Of a stretch of DNA of 64,000 bases, positions 1 through 7,805 are shown one piece after another. The translations under genes were made by a program, and so were the position numbers. Origin of the DNA: an uncultured Duncaniella sp. (GTDB lineage Bacteria > Bacteroidota > Bacteroidia > Bacteroidales > Muribaculaceae); NCBI GenBank assembly GCA_910578515.1, contig CAJTQR010000002.1:62001-126000 (forward strand). Reading direction: 5' to 3'. The notes beneath the pieces are model-generated. The model did not search any database. It saw only the letters and a list, made by a program, of their open reading frames with translations, and was not told the origin of the DNA. Every line of letters begins with the position of its first letter. Within the stretch, counting starts at the first letter, position 1.

Positions 1-1
1 G

Positions 2-328
2 ACCGAAGGGGAGCATCAGACCCTCATGGCTGTCGCTGCCGAGCCTGAGGAAGAGCAGCTGCCTAAGGTGGAGGTGAAACGTCCGGAACCGCCCACCGTT
101 ATGGCGCCCGAGGACCATCCGAAAGAGGTAGCGGAGCGTCAGGATGACTCATCGCTGCGCGAGAGCCTTGCCAAAATTTACATAAAACAGCATCGTTACG
201 ATAAAGCATTTGAAATTATTCACAGTTTGAGTTTGAATAATCCAAAAAAAAGTGTTTACTTTGCAGACCAATTGCGGTTTTTACGTAAATTGATGCTTAA
301 CAGCAAGTATAGTAAACAATCAAAATAA
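2..328 (+). CDS. TPR-like protein, C-terminal part (5' end outside window)
   Basis: The reading frame is open from base 2, so this is the 3' part of a longer gene; the first ATG seen at 26 is probably internal. The visible part has an acidic, proline-rich linker (about the first 45 residues) followed by a short helical stretch, SLAKIYIKQHRYDKAFEIIH, which looks like one tetratricopeptide helix pair. It ends 16 bases before secG. From memory of other Bacteroidales, a tetratricopeptide-like protein commonly sits directly upstream of secG, which fits. No function can be read from the fragment beyond a likely protein-protein contact role. Confidence 0.75.
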   Translation, partial: TEGEHQTLMAVAAEPEEEQLPKVEVKRPEPPTVMAPEDHPKEVAERQDDSSLRESLAKIYIKQHRYDKAFEIIHSLSLNNPKKSVYFADQLRFLRKLMLNSKYSKQSK

Positions 329-344
329 ACATTTTCAATAAATT

Positions 345-734
345 ATGTACGTTGTATTGATTATCCTGACACTCATCTGCGCGGTGCTTCTCATCTGCGT
401 GGTGCTTGTTCAGAAATCCAAAGGCGGAGGCCTTTCTTCATCATTTGCCGGTTCAAACCAGATTATGGGCGTACGCCGCACCAACAGCTTTATCGAAAAG
501 TTCACCTGGTCACTCGCCGGCGCTATCTGCGTGCTCGCTATCCTGTCAACATTCTGCATGCCGAAAGCCATCAATGCCAATTCATCACGCGTGAACGCAC
601 CTGCCGCAACCGAGCAGACCGTTCCCGGTGACTTCAACACTGCGGCTCCCGCCGCTGCTCCTGCTCCCGCAGCTGCAGAAGAGGCTCCTGCCGCTCCCGC
701 TCCTGCAACCGAGACTCCCGCCGAAGGCGAATAA
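345..734 (+). CDS. secG: Preprotein translocase subunit SecG
   Basis: SecG is the small accessory subunit of the SecYEG inner-membrane channel that exports unfolded proteins. The 129-residue protein begins with a hydrophobic helix (MYVVLIILTLICAVLLICVV), then the conserved cytoplasmic loop with VQKSKGGGLSSSFAGSNQ and a VRRTNSFIEKFTW segment, then a second membrane helix near residues 50-70. The tail is a long alanine/proline-rich, acidic extension (about residues 85-129), common in Bacteroidetes SecG and absent from the short enterobacterial form. It lies 16 bases after the TPR-like gene and about 100 bases before the MsbA-like exporter. Confidence 0.95.
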   Translation: MYVVLIILTLICAVLLICVVLVQKSKGGGLSSSFAGSNQIMGVRRTNSFIEKFTWSLAGAICVLAILSTFCMPKAINANSSRVNAPAATEQTVPGDFNTAAPAAAPAPAAAEEAPAAPAPATETPAEGE

Positions 735-772
735 TCTCGAGTTGGGGTAAGAAGAAAAAACATATAATCCCT

Positions 773-816
773 GCCTGCTCTGACACGTGTATTCCCATAC
801 CTATGTCGGCGCAGGC
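773..816 (+). promoter_or_regulatory. Imperfect three-part hairpin before the ABC exporter
   Basis: Between secG and the ABC exporter, GCCTGC (773-778) pairs with GCAGGC (811-816), TGACA (781-785) with TGTCG (804-808), and GTAT (789-792) with ATAC (797-800) around a TCCC loop. The stem has small internal loops and no following T-run, so it fits a structured leader or mRNA processing/attenuation element better than a classical terminator. Function is not established. Confidence 0.4.
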
Positions 817-832
817 TTGATTTGTTATTACA

Positions 833-2665
833 ATGAAAGATTTCTGGCAGCTGCTTATCAGGTTTGTGCCACCTTACAAGAAATACCTGATACTCAATAT
901 AATCTTTAACTTCCTCGCGGCCTTCCTCACCCTGTTTTCGTTTGCGCTGATTATCCCTATCCTTGAGATGCTTTTCAAGGTCAAGGAAGCCACCTATTCC
1001 TACATGCCGGTGGGAAGCGCGTCGCTGAAGGATGTGCTCATGAACAATTTCTACTGGTTCACGCAGGAGTGTATAGTGAAGTGGGGACCGGTGGGGACTC
1101 TTGCCGGACTTGCCGCGATGCTCGTGGTCATGACAGCCTTGAAGACCGGCGCCACATATCTGAGCTCGTACTTCGTGATACCTATGCGCGCGGGAATTGT
1201 GAGGGATATACGTAACTTCGTTTACGACAAGATAGTGACCCTCCCCATATCCTATTTCACCACCGAGCGCAAGGGTGACGTGATGGCGAGAATGACGGGT
1301 GATGTGGCTGAGATTGAAAACTCAATCATGTCATCGCTCGACATGATGTTCAAGAATCCGGTGATGATTATAGTGTGTCTGTCGATGATGATTATGATAT
1401 CATGGCAGCTCACGCTGTTCGTGCTTGTGCTGCTGCCAATCGCGGGCGCTATAATGGGCAAGGTGGGCAAGCGCCTGAAACGCAAGTCGCTGCAAGGTCA
1501 GCAGCAGTGGGGAGTGCTGATGAGCAACATCGAGGAGACTCTCGGTGGTCTGCGCATCATCAAGGCATTCAATGCCGAGGACAAGGTGAAGTATCGTTTC
1601 CATGAGGGTAACCAGCGCTTTTATAAAATCACCAATTCGGTGCAGCGGCGCCAGTCGCTGGCCCATCCCATGAGTGAGCTGCTGGGCACCATCACCATCG
1701 CCATAGTGCTCTGTTTCGGCGGTGCGCTCATACTCTCGGGCACATCCTCGATGAATGCCGCGTCGTTTATCTACTACATGGTCATCTTCTACAGCATCAT
1801 AAATCCCGCCAAGGACCTCTCGAAGGCTATGTACAGCATCCAGAAAGGTCTCGCCTCAATGGTGAGAGTGGATGCCATACTTGAGGCATCCAATCCTATC
1901 CGTGACCCGGAGAACCCGAAGGACATAGCTGATTTCAAGGGTAATGTGAAGTACGAAGGGGTGACTTTCGGCTACGACTCGGAGGTGCCTGTGGTCGATG
2001 GCATCAATCTCGACATAAAGGCTGGCGAGACTGTGGCTCTGGTGGGTCAGAGCGGCAGCGGCAAGTCGACTCTCGCCGACCTTCTGCCCCGTTTCTATGA
2101 CGTGCAGGAGGGTGCTATCACGGTGGATGGCAAGGATATCCGTGACCTGCGTGTGCATGAGCTGCGCGGGCTGATGGGAAATGTGAATCAGGAGGCAATC
2201 CTGTTCAACGACACTATTTTCAACAACATAGCGTTTGGTGTCAAGAGCGCTACCAAGGAGGAGGTGATTGAGGCGGCTAAAATAGCCAATGCGCATGAAT
2301 TTATCATGGCGACCGAGCATGGCTACGATACGAATATCGGCGACCGTGGTTGTCGTCTCTCGGGCGGTCAGCGTCAAAGGCTTTCGATTGCCCGCGCTAT
2401 TCTTAAGAATCCTCCCATCCTGATACTCGACGAGGCTACCTCGGCTCTCGACAGTGAGAGTGAGAAGCTGGTTCAGGAGGCGTTGGAGCGACTGATGAAG
2501 AATCGTACCACAATAGTGATAGCCCACCGTCTGTCTACCATAAAGAATGCTTCGCAGATATGTGTGCTCCACGAGGGTAGAATAGTAGAGCGTGGCACCC
2601 ATGATGACCTCCTTGCCCTCAATGGCTACTACACCCGCCTGGTGGAAATGCAGTCAATGAAATAA
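833..2665 (+). CDS. MsbA-like ABC exporter, fused permease and ATPase
   Basis: A half-transporter of 610 residues with an N-terminal six-helix type 1 exporter domain (about 1-330) and a C-terminal nucleotide-binding domain. Visible motifs are Walker A GQSGSGKS (about 404-411), the signature LSGGQRQRLSIARAI (about 509 on), Walker B ILILDEATSALD and the H-loop IAHRLST. The size and order match MsbA, the lipid A-core flippase, but many Bacteroidetes carry several similar exporters, so the substrate is not certain. The start ATG gives the usual cytoplasmic N-terminus before the first helix. The gene ends 18 bases before the first 9-bp-periodic inverted repeat. Confidence 0.88.
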   Translation: MKDFWQLLIRFVPPYKKYLILNIIFNFLAAFLTLFSFALIIPILEMLFKVKEATYSYMPVGSASLKDVLMNNFYWFTQECIVKWGPVGTLAGLAAMLVVMTALKTGATYLSSYFVIPMRAGIVRDIRNFVYDKIVTLPISYFTTERKGDVMARMTGDVAEIENSIMSSLDMMFKNPVMIIVCLSMMIMISWQLTLFVLVLLPIAGAIMGKVGKRLKRKSLQGQQQWGVLMSNIEETLGGLRIIKAFNAEDKVKYRFHEGNQRFYKITNSVQRRQSLAHPMSELLGTITIAIVLCFGGALILSGTSSMNAASFIYYMVIFYSIINPAKDLSKAMYSIQKGLASMVRVDAILEASNPIRDPENPKDIADFKGNVKYEGVTFGYDSEVPVVDGINLDIKAGETVALVGQSGSGKSTLADLLPRFYDVQEGAITVDGKDIRDLRVHELRGLMGNVNQEAILFNDTIFNNIAFGVKSATKEEVIEAAKIANAHEFIMATEHGYDTNIGDRGCRLSGGQRQRLSIARAILKNPPILILDEATSALDSESEKLVQEALERLMKNRTTIVIAHRLSTIKNASQICVLHEGRIVERGTHDDLLALNGYYTRLVEMQSMK

Positions 2666-2682
2666 ATAGCCTGGATGGAGGG

Positions 2683-2829
2683 GAGAATCGGAGGAATCGG
2701 AGTAATCGGGGGAATCGGACTAATCGGACTAATCAGACGAATCTGACGAATCCGACTAATCCGACTAATCAGACGAATCTGATAGGTGCGATAAGTCCGA
2801 TAGGTCTGATTAGTCCGATTGGTCGGATA
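2683..2829. repeat. 9-bp-periodic inverted repeat, copy 1
   Basis: The stretch is built of consecutive 9-base units. About eleven units of the form nnAATCnGA are followed by five of the reverse-complement form TnrGTCyGA. A perfect 17-base pair of arms is 2722-2738 (AATCGGACTAATCAGAC) with 2804-2820 (GTCTGATTAGTCCGATT). It starts 18 bases after the ABC exporter stop codon and ends 58 bases before the next gene. One RNA strand could fold into a long hairpin. The same family recurs at 6885-6995 and 7806-8007. Open frames through it encode only tripeptide repeats such as ISR/ISP and are not taken as genes. Confidence 0.9.
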
Positions 2830-2887
2830 AATTACTCCCACTAAGAGCTATAAACTTGCCGAAGTTTGACTAACTTTTGCGATTTTT

Positions 2888-4645
2888 ATGAAAAATACGG
2901 CTGTATTCTTAATCTTGATATTGTGTGTCACGGGGTGCTCCGGAGGGTATTCCGAGGCTCTGAGTGCGGTGGAGCGTCAGATGCAGTCCGAAGCGCGTCC
3001 GGAGCGGGCTTACGAGATGCTGTGCAGTATCCCGGAGGGGAGTTTGCGTTCCAAGGATGACAGGGCGCTATATGGATTGCTGCTGACCGAGTTGCTGATA
3101 AAGACACGCCGCCCCGTGGAGAGCGATTCGCTGATTGATGCTTCTATCCGTCACTTCTGGCATAGTGGTGACCGTCAGCATCTTGCGGATGGATATATCT
3201 ACAAATGCCGGTTGGAGTACAATAAGAAAAACTATCATGAAGCCATGGAGTCGGCGTTGATGGCAATTCATATTTCAGAGGACATCGCCGACACCCTCCG
3301 CATGGCACGCAGCAATGATTTTATGGCGGATATTTATAATAAAGTTTTTAATATCGAGGAAGAACTCGTACATCGCAGAGTAGCTTCTGTATTGTACAAA
3401 GCGTCGGGAGCGCAATTGAATTATTACTATTGTATGATTGATATTGCGATAGGGCTAAATGAATGTGAAAAGTATGAGGATGGGATTGAACTTCTTGATA
3501 GTATTTCATTTATAAATGAGTTGGGAATCCCGGAAATGAAAGAATTTTACAATATTTCGTATGCCTACCCACTCTATATGCTTGGTGATTACCAAAGTGC
3601 AAAAAATGTACTTTTAGGTACTGATACTACAGATTATAAATATTCGGCGAATGAGTATGGATTGCTGACGTCCATTTACTTGAAAGAGAATAAACTTGAT
3701 AGTGCTATCTATTGGTCAAATAAAGCTGAAACTTATGTGGATGGTGATACGTTGGCGATACTGCAATCAAAATACAACCTTGCAAAATGCCAAGGAGCTT
3801 ATGAAATCGCATTAAATATAAATGATGAGATAGACGATTGTCTAAATAAGAGGGTGTTTGGGATGCTGAATGCCGGTATAGACGATGTAAAAGCTGATTA
3901 TCATAAAAAATTGCATCGAAAAGAATATTTAAAAAACAAAAAATTGAAATTTATTCTGGGTACTTCCGTGGGATTTTGCGTATTGTTAACTCTAATTCTA
4001 TGGTTGATATATAGAATGCTGTTGGCACAAAAATCACAAGAGTTAGAGAGAAAGATGCTTGATATGCAACATCTTATTAATGAACTGAGAATTAAATCTA
4101 AAGAAAATTGTCAACTCTCGGAAAAGTTGGACCATGTTCAAAAAGTGATTTTACATAAGGAAAATGAAATTGGTGAGTTTTCTGATAAATTGAAAATTTC
4201 AGAAGGCAAGGTATCGGAGTTTTCCATGCTTACTGAAAGTTTGTTTTACAGACAGTTTGAGGCGTTAAACAGATTGTGTGACGAATATTTTGAAAAAAGA
4301 GATTCAGAAAAGACTCGTCGTTCGCTATACATTGACCTTGAGAATATCCTAAATGAGATGCAGTCAAATAAACGTATTGAGGAATTGAAGAGGATATTGA
4401 ATCGATGCAAAAATGGATTAGTCGATGATTTTCTCCGAGATTTTCCTGATGTAAAGAAGGAAGATTTGAATTTTATAATATATAATTTTGCTGGTTTCTC
4501 ACCACGTGCGGTATGTCTTTTGACTGGCTATACCAAGACTAATTTTTACACTAAAAGAAACCGATGGAGAGCTAAGATTGCTAATTCTAATTCCCGTAAT
4601 AAAGAAGAATATTTGAAAAATCTGGGGCAAGTGGCTGAAAGATAG
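2888..4645 (+). CDS. Membrane-tethered TPR lipoprotein with HTH-like C-terminus
   Basis: A 585-residue protein with a lipoprotein signal ending in VTGC (Cys at about 17), then helical TPR-like repeats to about residue 345, one membrane helix near 353-378 (ILGTSVGFCVLLTLILWLIY), a coiled coil to about 460, and a C-terminal region. The segment near 530-570 (NFAGFSPRAVCLLTGYTKTNFYTKRNRWRAKI) resembles the LuxR-like helix-turn-helix seen in Bacteroidales TPR membrane regulators; this is inference from pattern. The likely role is sensing an envelope signal and passing it to the cytoplasm, perhaps to the genes just downstream. Composition changes abruptly near base 3320: the first 430 bases are GC-rich like the housekeeping genes, the rest AT-rich, suggesting a chimeric gene. 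Confidence 0.8.
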   Translation: MKNTAVFLILILCVTGCSGGYSEALSAVERQMQSEARPERAYEMLCSIPEGSLRSKDDRALYGLLLTELLIKTRRPVESDSLIDASIRHFWHSGDRQHLADGYIYKCRLEYNKKNYHEAMESALMAIHISEDIADTLRMARSNDFMADIYNKVFNIEEELVHRRVASVLYKASGAQLNYYYCMIDIAIGLNECEKYEDGIELLDSISFINELGIPEMKEFYNISYAYPLYMLGDYQSAKNVLLGTDTTDYKYSANEYGLLTSIYLKENKLDSAIYWSNKAETYVDGDTLAILQSKYNLAKCQGAYEIALNINDEIDDCLNKRVFGMLNAGIDDVKADYHKKLHRKEYLKNKKLKFILGTSVGFCVLLTLILWLIYRMLLAQKSQELERKMLDMQHLINELRIKSKENCQLSEKLDHVQKVILHKENEIGEFSDKLKISEGKVSEFSMLTESLFYRQFEALNRLCDEYFEKRDSEKTRRSLYIDLENILNEMQSNKRIEELKRILNRCKNGLVDDFLRDFPDVKKEDLNFIIYNFAGFSPRAVCLLTGYTKTNFYTKRNRWRAKIANSNSRNKEEYLKNLGQVAER

Positions 4646-4695
4646 GTATGTAAGCGTAATTTGACAGCGCATGATTGAATGCGCTGAAAGATAGT

Positions 4696-4741
4696 AAGTT
4701 ACGAGGTGTATAATATTTTAAAATTATACACCTCGTAACTT
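4696..4741 (+). terminator. Hairpin terminator after the TPR regulator
   Basis: A perfect 19-base stem, 4696-4714 with 4723-4741, encloses an 8-base AT-rich loop; the 3' arm runs into TGTTTAATTT. It begins 50 bases after the regulator stop codon and separates it from the next transcription unit. Confidence 0.75.
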
Positions 4742-4820
4742 GTTTAATTTCAATAATATAGAAGAGGAGATGTATAATAAAAACAGGCGCATGAATAAAG
4801 TCTCAGAAGGTTCGGTATTG

Positions 4821-4828
4821 TAATTTTG
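4821..4828 (+). promoter_or_regulatory. Promoter -7 box for the small exported protein gene
   Basis: TAATTTTG matches the Bacteroidetes -7 consensus TAnnTTTG and lies 31 bases before the ATG at 4860. No good TTTG is seen at the expected -33 position. It probably starts a transcript covering 4860-6867. Confidence 0.55.
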
Positions 4829-4859
4829 CAGTGTCGAAATAATTAAAAATTTAACAACT

Positions 4860-5249
4860 ATGAAGATAAGATTTTTATTGTTGCTAATCATTTTCATAAG
4901 TGCATTTAATGTGTTTGGCGAAAAAAAAGAACAAGATGCCAAAAAAGAAAAGGAAGTCCATTCTATTTTGGAAAAGAAGTCAAATAATCTAAAACCTCTA
5001 AGTGATATGTGTGGGGAGTCGTTAAAAGTTGATTGCTATTGGGAAGAAGGAGTGATTGAGGTTGATTTCTCCGAATCGGAAGGAATGGGGTCTATTTCAT
5101 TCTATGAGATTACAGGAAAAGAGTTGTATAAAATGGATATAAATACCCAATATCCCATAATTATTAACATCGGGTATCCAGATGAACCTGTATTGATAAG
5201 AATACGAACTTCAATGGGGAATGAATATGAGGGAATCTTGATATTATAA
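4860..5249 (+). CDS. Small exported protein, DUF3244-like
   Basis: A 129-residue protein with a signal peptide (KIRFLLLLIIFISAFNVFG, cleavage near residue 20), a lysine/glutamate-rich linker, then a small beta-rich domain from about residue 55 to the end (LKVDCYWEEGVIEVDFSES... SISFYEITGKELYK... ILIRIRTSMGN-like strands). The pattern resembles the DUF3244 family of small Bacteroidales periplasmic proteins; this is a tentative family match made by eye. It is AT-rich, has its own promoter box, and is followed 34 bases later by a lipoprotein gene, so the two are probably co-transcribed. No catalytic motif is visible. Confidence 0.7.
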   Translation: MKIRFLLLLIIFISAFNVFGEKKEQDAKKEKEVHSILEKKSNNLKPLSDMCGESLKVDCYWEEGVIEVDFSESEGMGSISFYEITGKELYKMDINTQYPIIINIGYPDEPVLIRIRTSMGNEYEGILIL

Positions 5250-5283
5250 AAATAAACCAGTTTAATTAATCAAATTATTAATT

Positions 5284-6186
5284 ATGAAAAAGAACTTAGT
5301 TAAAATTTTTGCAATTGTAATGTCTGCGGTTTCATGTTCATGCAGTAGTGTAGATGATGAAGCTCCAGTAATGGAAAGTAGGAGTGATGTAGAAGTTATA
5401 ACAGACGCAGATTGTGTGATGTTAAAATCCCGTACATCACAAGATTTGGAATGGAAGCAAATACTTAAATTCAAAGATTATGCATCTTACGAACGAGTAG
5501 TAGCGCAACTCCAGGAAATGGATGAAAACCAGCGGATGGATTATTTCGAGCAGCTTGGATTTGAGGGCGCTTATTTAATCCTAAAAAAAGCAGACGCAGA
5601 GCTTGATGAGATTTTTGATGATGATACGATTGATTCTACCGAGTTTTCAAGTAAACTTGAAGAAATAAAAGCGAAGTATTCTGAAGTTCTTAGCTTTGAG
5701 AACGAAATGGAAGGAGATGTGACACCGCATTTGAAATTTAATGACCCTGAAAAGGAGCTTGTTGGTTCTGCGGAAGGCTTCGTAGTAATAGGTGAAGAAA
5801 TCGTTGAGCCACAGGATGGCATTCAGCCTTTAGGTGAAATCGTGAAAACCTGTGAGGTCAGTGTGAAGAATGGTGATTATAAAAGTTTTCTTTCTGTAGG
5901 TAGAATTGGAATATATTTTGCTTTTAAAACCCAAACGTATAAAAAGAAATTTCTGTCAATAAAAAGAGATACTAATTGTGGGCATGATGCCTATTTGGAA
6001 ATATCAGACAGAACCGGAGTCCGTATTAGCGAAATAATTAAAACTAAAACCGGAGAATGGAAATTGAATTTAAGAGGAGATGAAATAAATGGTGTAAATG
6101 TTACGGTTAAAATTGTAGATTTTAGTTGCACCAGAAATCCTGACAACAAGGCTTCAAAGACATTTGAAAACATAGTTATGAAATAA
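5284..6186 (+). CDS. Putative lipoprotein of unknown function
   Basis: A 300-residue protein that starts with a lipoprotein-type signal (IVMSAVSCSCSSVDDE), so it is probably anchored in the envelope. The first half is acidic and helical (repeated E/D/K-rich stretches around residues 60-150); the second half, from about 185, looks beta-rich and more basic. It may belong to one of the Bacteroides DUF lipoprotein families such as DUF4848, but I could not confirm that by reading. Codon use is AT-rich like its upstream neighbour. It sits between a small exported protein and a barrel protein, 24 bases before the latter, in what looks like a three-gene envelope operon. Confidence 0.75.
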   Translation: MKKNLVKIFAIVMSAVSCSCSSVDDEAPVMESRSDVEVITDADCVMLKSRTSQDLEWKQILKFKDYASYERVVAQLQEMDENQRMDYFEQLGFEGAYLILKKADAELDEIFDDDTIDSTEFSSKLEEIKAKYSEVLSFENEMEGDVTPHLKFNDPEKELVGSAEGFVVIGEEIVEPQDGIQPLGEIVKTCEVSVKNGDYKSFLSVGRIGIYFAFKTQTYKKKFLSIKRDTNCGHDAYLEISDRTGVRISEIIKTKTGEWKLNLRGDEINGVNVTVKIVDFSCTRNPDNKASKTFENIVMK

Positions 6187-6210
6187 TCTAATCTAATATT
6201 GTAATTAATT

Positions 6211-6867
6211 ATGAAAACGAGAATTATCACATTTTTGATGTTTGTTTGTGGGCTTGGGATGCAGGCTCAGGGTGTTAGATGGGGCGTGGAAGGTGGTTAC
6301 AACCTTTCGCATTCGACAGAGGCAACGGGTTGGAAGTCAGGATTTAATATCGGCGTTACGGCTGAGTATGGGCTTTCGGGCGGTTGGTATCTTGACGGTG
6401 CACTCAAATTGAGTTCCAAACCAACTGTAAAAGACAACTCGACAAACATTTATTTCGGACCGGATGTGCCTGATGGCTGGAGTCGAGACAAGGTTTCTGC
6501 CACTCCTTACTATCTGGAGTTGCCTGTAAGGGTGGGCTATAAATTTGGTATTACGGATGGTTGCAAGCTATTTGTTGCGGCAGGTCCATACGTTGGAGTC
6601 GGTCTGTGGGGGAGCGGCAAGTGGGTCATGGAGCATCAGAATGAGCCCGATGGCGCTGTGGAACGTTCGCATGGAAAAATCGGGAATGTCTATGACAGCT
6701 ATATGCGCCGCATGGCTTATGGTGCAAATGCACGTGTGGGCGTAGAGTTTGGCGGGCATCTCCAGGTGTCGTTAGGGTATGATTTACAGCTCAATTCATA
6801 TAGACACAGCCGCCATGGCGAAGACCATAACCAGGTGATGGGGATTAACGTGGGCTGGAAATTCTGA
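6211..6867 (+). CDS. Outer-membrane beta-barrel protein (porin-like family)
   Basis: A 218-residue protein with a signal peptide (MKTRIITFLMFVCGLGMQAQG, cleavage after AQG) and alternating amphipathic strands rich in G, Y and W, typical of the eight-stranded outer-membrane protein family. It begins VRWGVEGGYNLSHS and ends with an aromatic C-terminal residue (GINVGWKF), the usual signal for barrel insertion. It is more GC-rich than the two upstream genes. It closes the 4860-6867 unit, and the second 9-bp-periodic inverted repeat begins 17 bases after its stop. Confidence 0.85.
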   Translation: MKTRIITFLMFVCGLGMQAQGVRWGVEGGYNLSHSTEATGWKSGFNIGVTAEYGLSGGWYLDGALKLSSKPTVKDNSTNIYFGPDVPDGWSRDKVSATPYYLELPVRVGYKFGITDGCKLFVAAGPYVGVGLWGSGKWVMEHQNEPDGAVERSHGKIGNVYDSYMRRMAYGANARVGVEFGGHLQVSLGYDLQLNSYRHSRHGEDHNQVMGINVGWKF

Positions 6868-6884
6868 GAAGAGAGGAGATTGTA

Positions 6885-6995
6885 GGAATCGGACTAATCT
6901 GACTAATCAGACTAATCGGACGAATCGGATAGGTCGGATGTGTCGGATTGGTCCGATAGGTCCGATAGGTCTGATTGGTCCGATTAGTCCGATTA
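6885..6995. repeat. 9-bp-periodic inverted repeat, copy 2
   Basis: About five nnAATCnGA units are followed by about seven units of the complementary type. The outer 26-base arms 6887-6912 and 6969-6994 pair with only two differences, one of which would be a G-U pair in RNA. The 3' arm runs straight into an AT-rich stretch with a seven-T run (about 7001-7007), so a terminator role for the barrel-gene transcript is plausible. Unit length and arm order match the copies at 2683 and 7806. Confidence 0.9.
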
Positions 6996-7243
6996 AATTA
7001 TTTTTTTCAGGTTTGAATATTTTTTTTGATTTGTTTAATTAGCTTAGGGTTAGGTGATTGCGGGTGGAGGTGGGATGTTTTTTTATGAGGGGTGTTTTTG
7101 AGGGGTTGTTTGTTAGGGGATTTCTTGCTAATTTTAAAGACAACTTTTATTTTAGACATTGACGCTTGAGGGTATCTCTTTTGGCTGGGGCTGTCAATGT
7201 ATTATCATCAATTTACCGGTTATTATCTATAAAGCAACTCATT
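6996..7243 (+). other. AT-rich spacer before the four-helix-bundle gene
   Basis: This non-coding stretch holds several T-runs (around 7001, 7021 and 7078) and a G/T-rich segment. I see no clear TAnnTTTG box, no tandem repeat and no stable hairpin. A TTG at 7166 opens the downstream frame but ATG 7244 is the better start. Confidence 0.5.
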
Positions 7244-7801
7244 ATGTCTTCATTTCTAAAAATGCAGGGCGGTTATCGTGGTCTGCGTGTGTATAAAGTG
7301 GCTGAGATGCTGTATGACATCACGTTCTATTTTACCCAATCGTATTTGATTCGTGGTGACAGGACTGTTGACCAGATGATACAGGCTGCCCGGAGTGGTA
7401 AGCAAAATATCGCGGAGGGGAGCAGTGCTTCAACCACCTCGGCTGAGACTGAAATAAAGCTTACAAATGTGGCACGAGCAAGTCTGCAGGAATTGTTGAT
7501 TGACTATGAGGACTATTTGCGCGTGCGCAAGTTGCTGAAATGGGATGCCTCCCATCCGAGATATGAAGCAATGCGGCGATTTGCCAGGAGTGAGGAAATC
7601 ATGCAGGAGTATCCGGAACTATTGCCCAAAATGAATGATGTGGAGATAGCTAATCTGGCTATCACACTTCTCCATCAGGCTGACTTTATGTTGCGTAGAC
7701 TGCTTGATTATCAGCAGGAACAGTTTCTTAAACAAGGCGGTGTGCGCGAAAAGATGACCCGAGCCAGACTGGCTTATAGGAAAAAAGAGAATGAGAAGTA
7801 G
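7244..7801 (+). CDS. Four-helix-bundle protein (S23/Avd-like)
   Basis: A 185-residue, almost entirely helical protein of the four-helix-bundle family that includes 23S rRNA intervening-sequence proteins and Avd of diversity-generating retroelements. The family core is visible: YRGLRVYKVAEMLYD, then QMIQAARSGKQNIAEGSSAS, then the IKLTNVARASLQELLIDYEDYL helix. The remaining C-terminal part resembles the Bacteroidetes 'four helix bundle suffix' extension. ATG 7244 is chosen because family members start just before this motif and the upstream frame lacks similarity. No reverse transcriptase, template repeat or rRNA lies nearby, so neither classical context applies. The gene is bracketed by inverted repeats (6885-6995 and 7806-8007), the second only 4 bases after its stop. 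Confidence 0.82.
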   Translation: MSSFLKMQGGYRGLRVYKVAEMLYDITFYFTQSYLIRGDRTVDQMIQAARSGKQNIAEGSSASTTSAETEIKLTNVARASLQELLIDYEDYLRVRKLLKWDASHPRYEAMRRFARSEEIMQEYPELLPKMNDVEIANLAITLLHQADFMLRRLLDYQQEQFLKQGGVREKMTRARLAYRKKENEK

Positions 7802-7805
7802 AGGG

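Noticed and set aside
1856..2602. Long minus-strand frame (248 residues) inside the ABC exporter gene
   Set aside because: It lies wholly within a convincing gene on the other strand and shows no domain; a shadow of the codon bias of that gene.
2629..2841. Open frame on the minus strand through the first 9-bp-periodic repeat, and the similar plus-strand frame at 7912-8103
   Set aside because: The translation is mostly tripeptide repeats (ISR, ISP, TNR, TYR) that follow directly from the 9-base DNA unit. No initiation signals or other protein features are present.
7244..7801. Diversity-generating retroelement accessory gene (avd) or 23S rRNA intervening-sequence protein
   Set aside because: The fold fits, but no reverse transcriptase, template/variable repeat pair or rRNA gene is found in the window.
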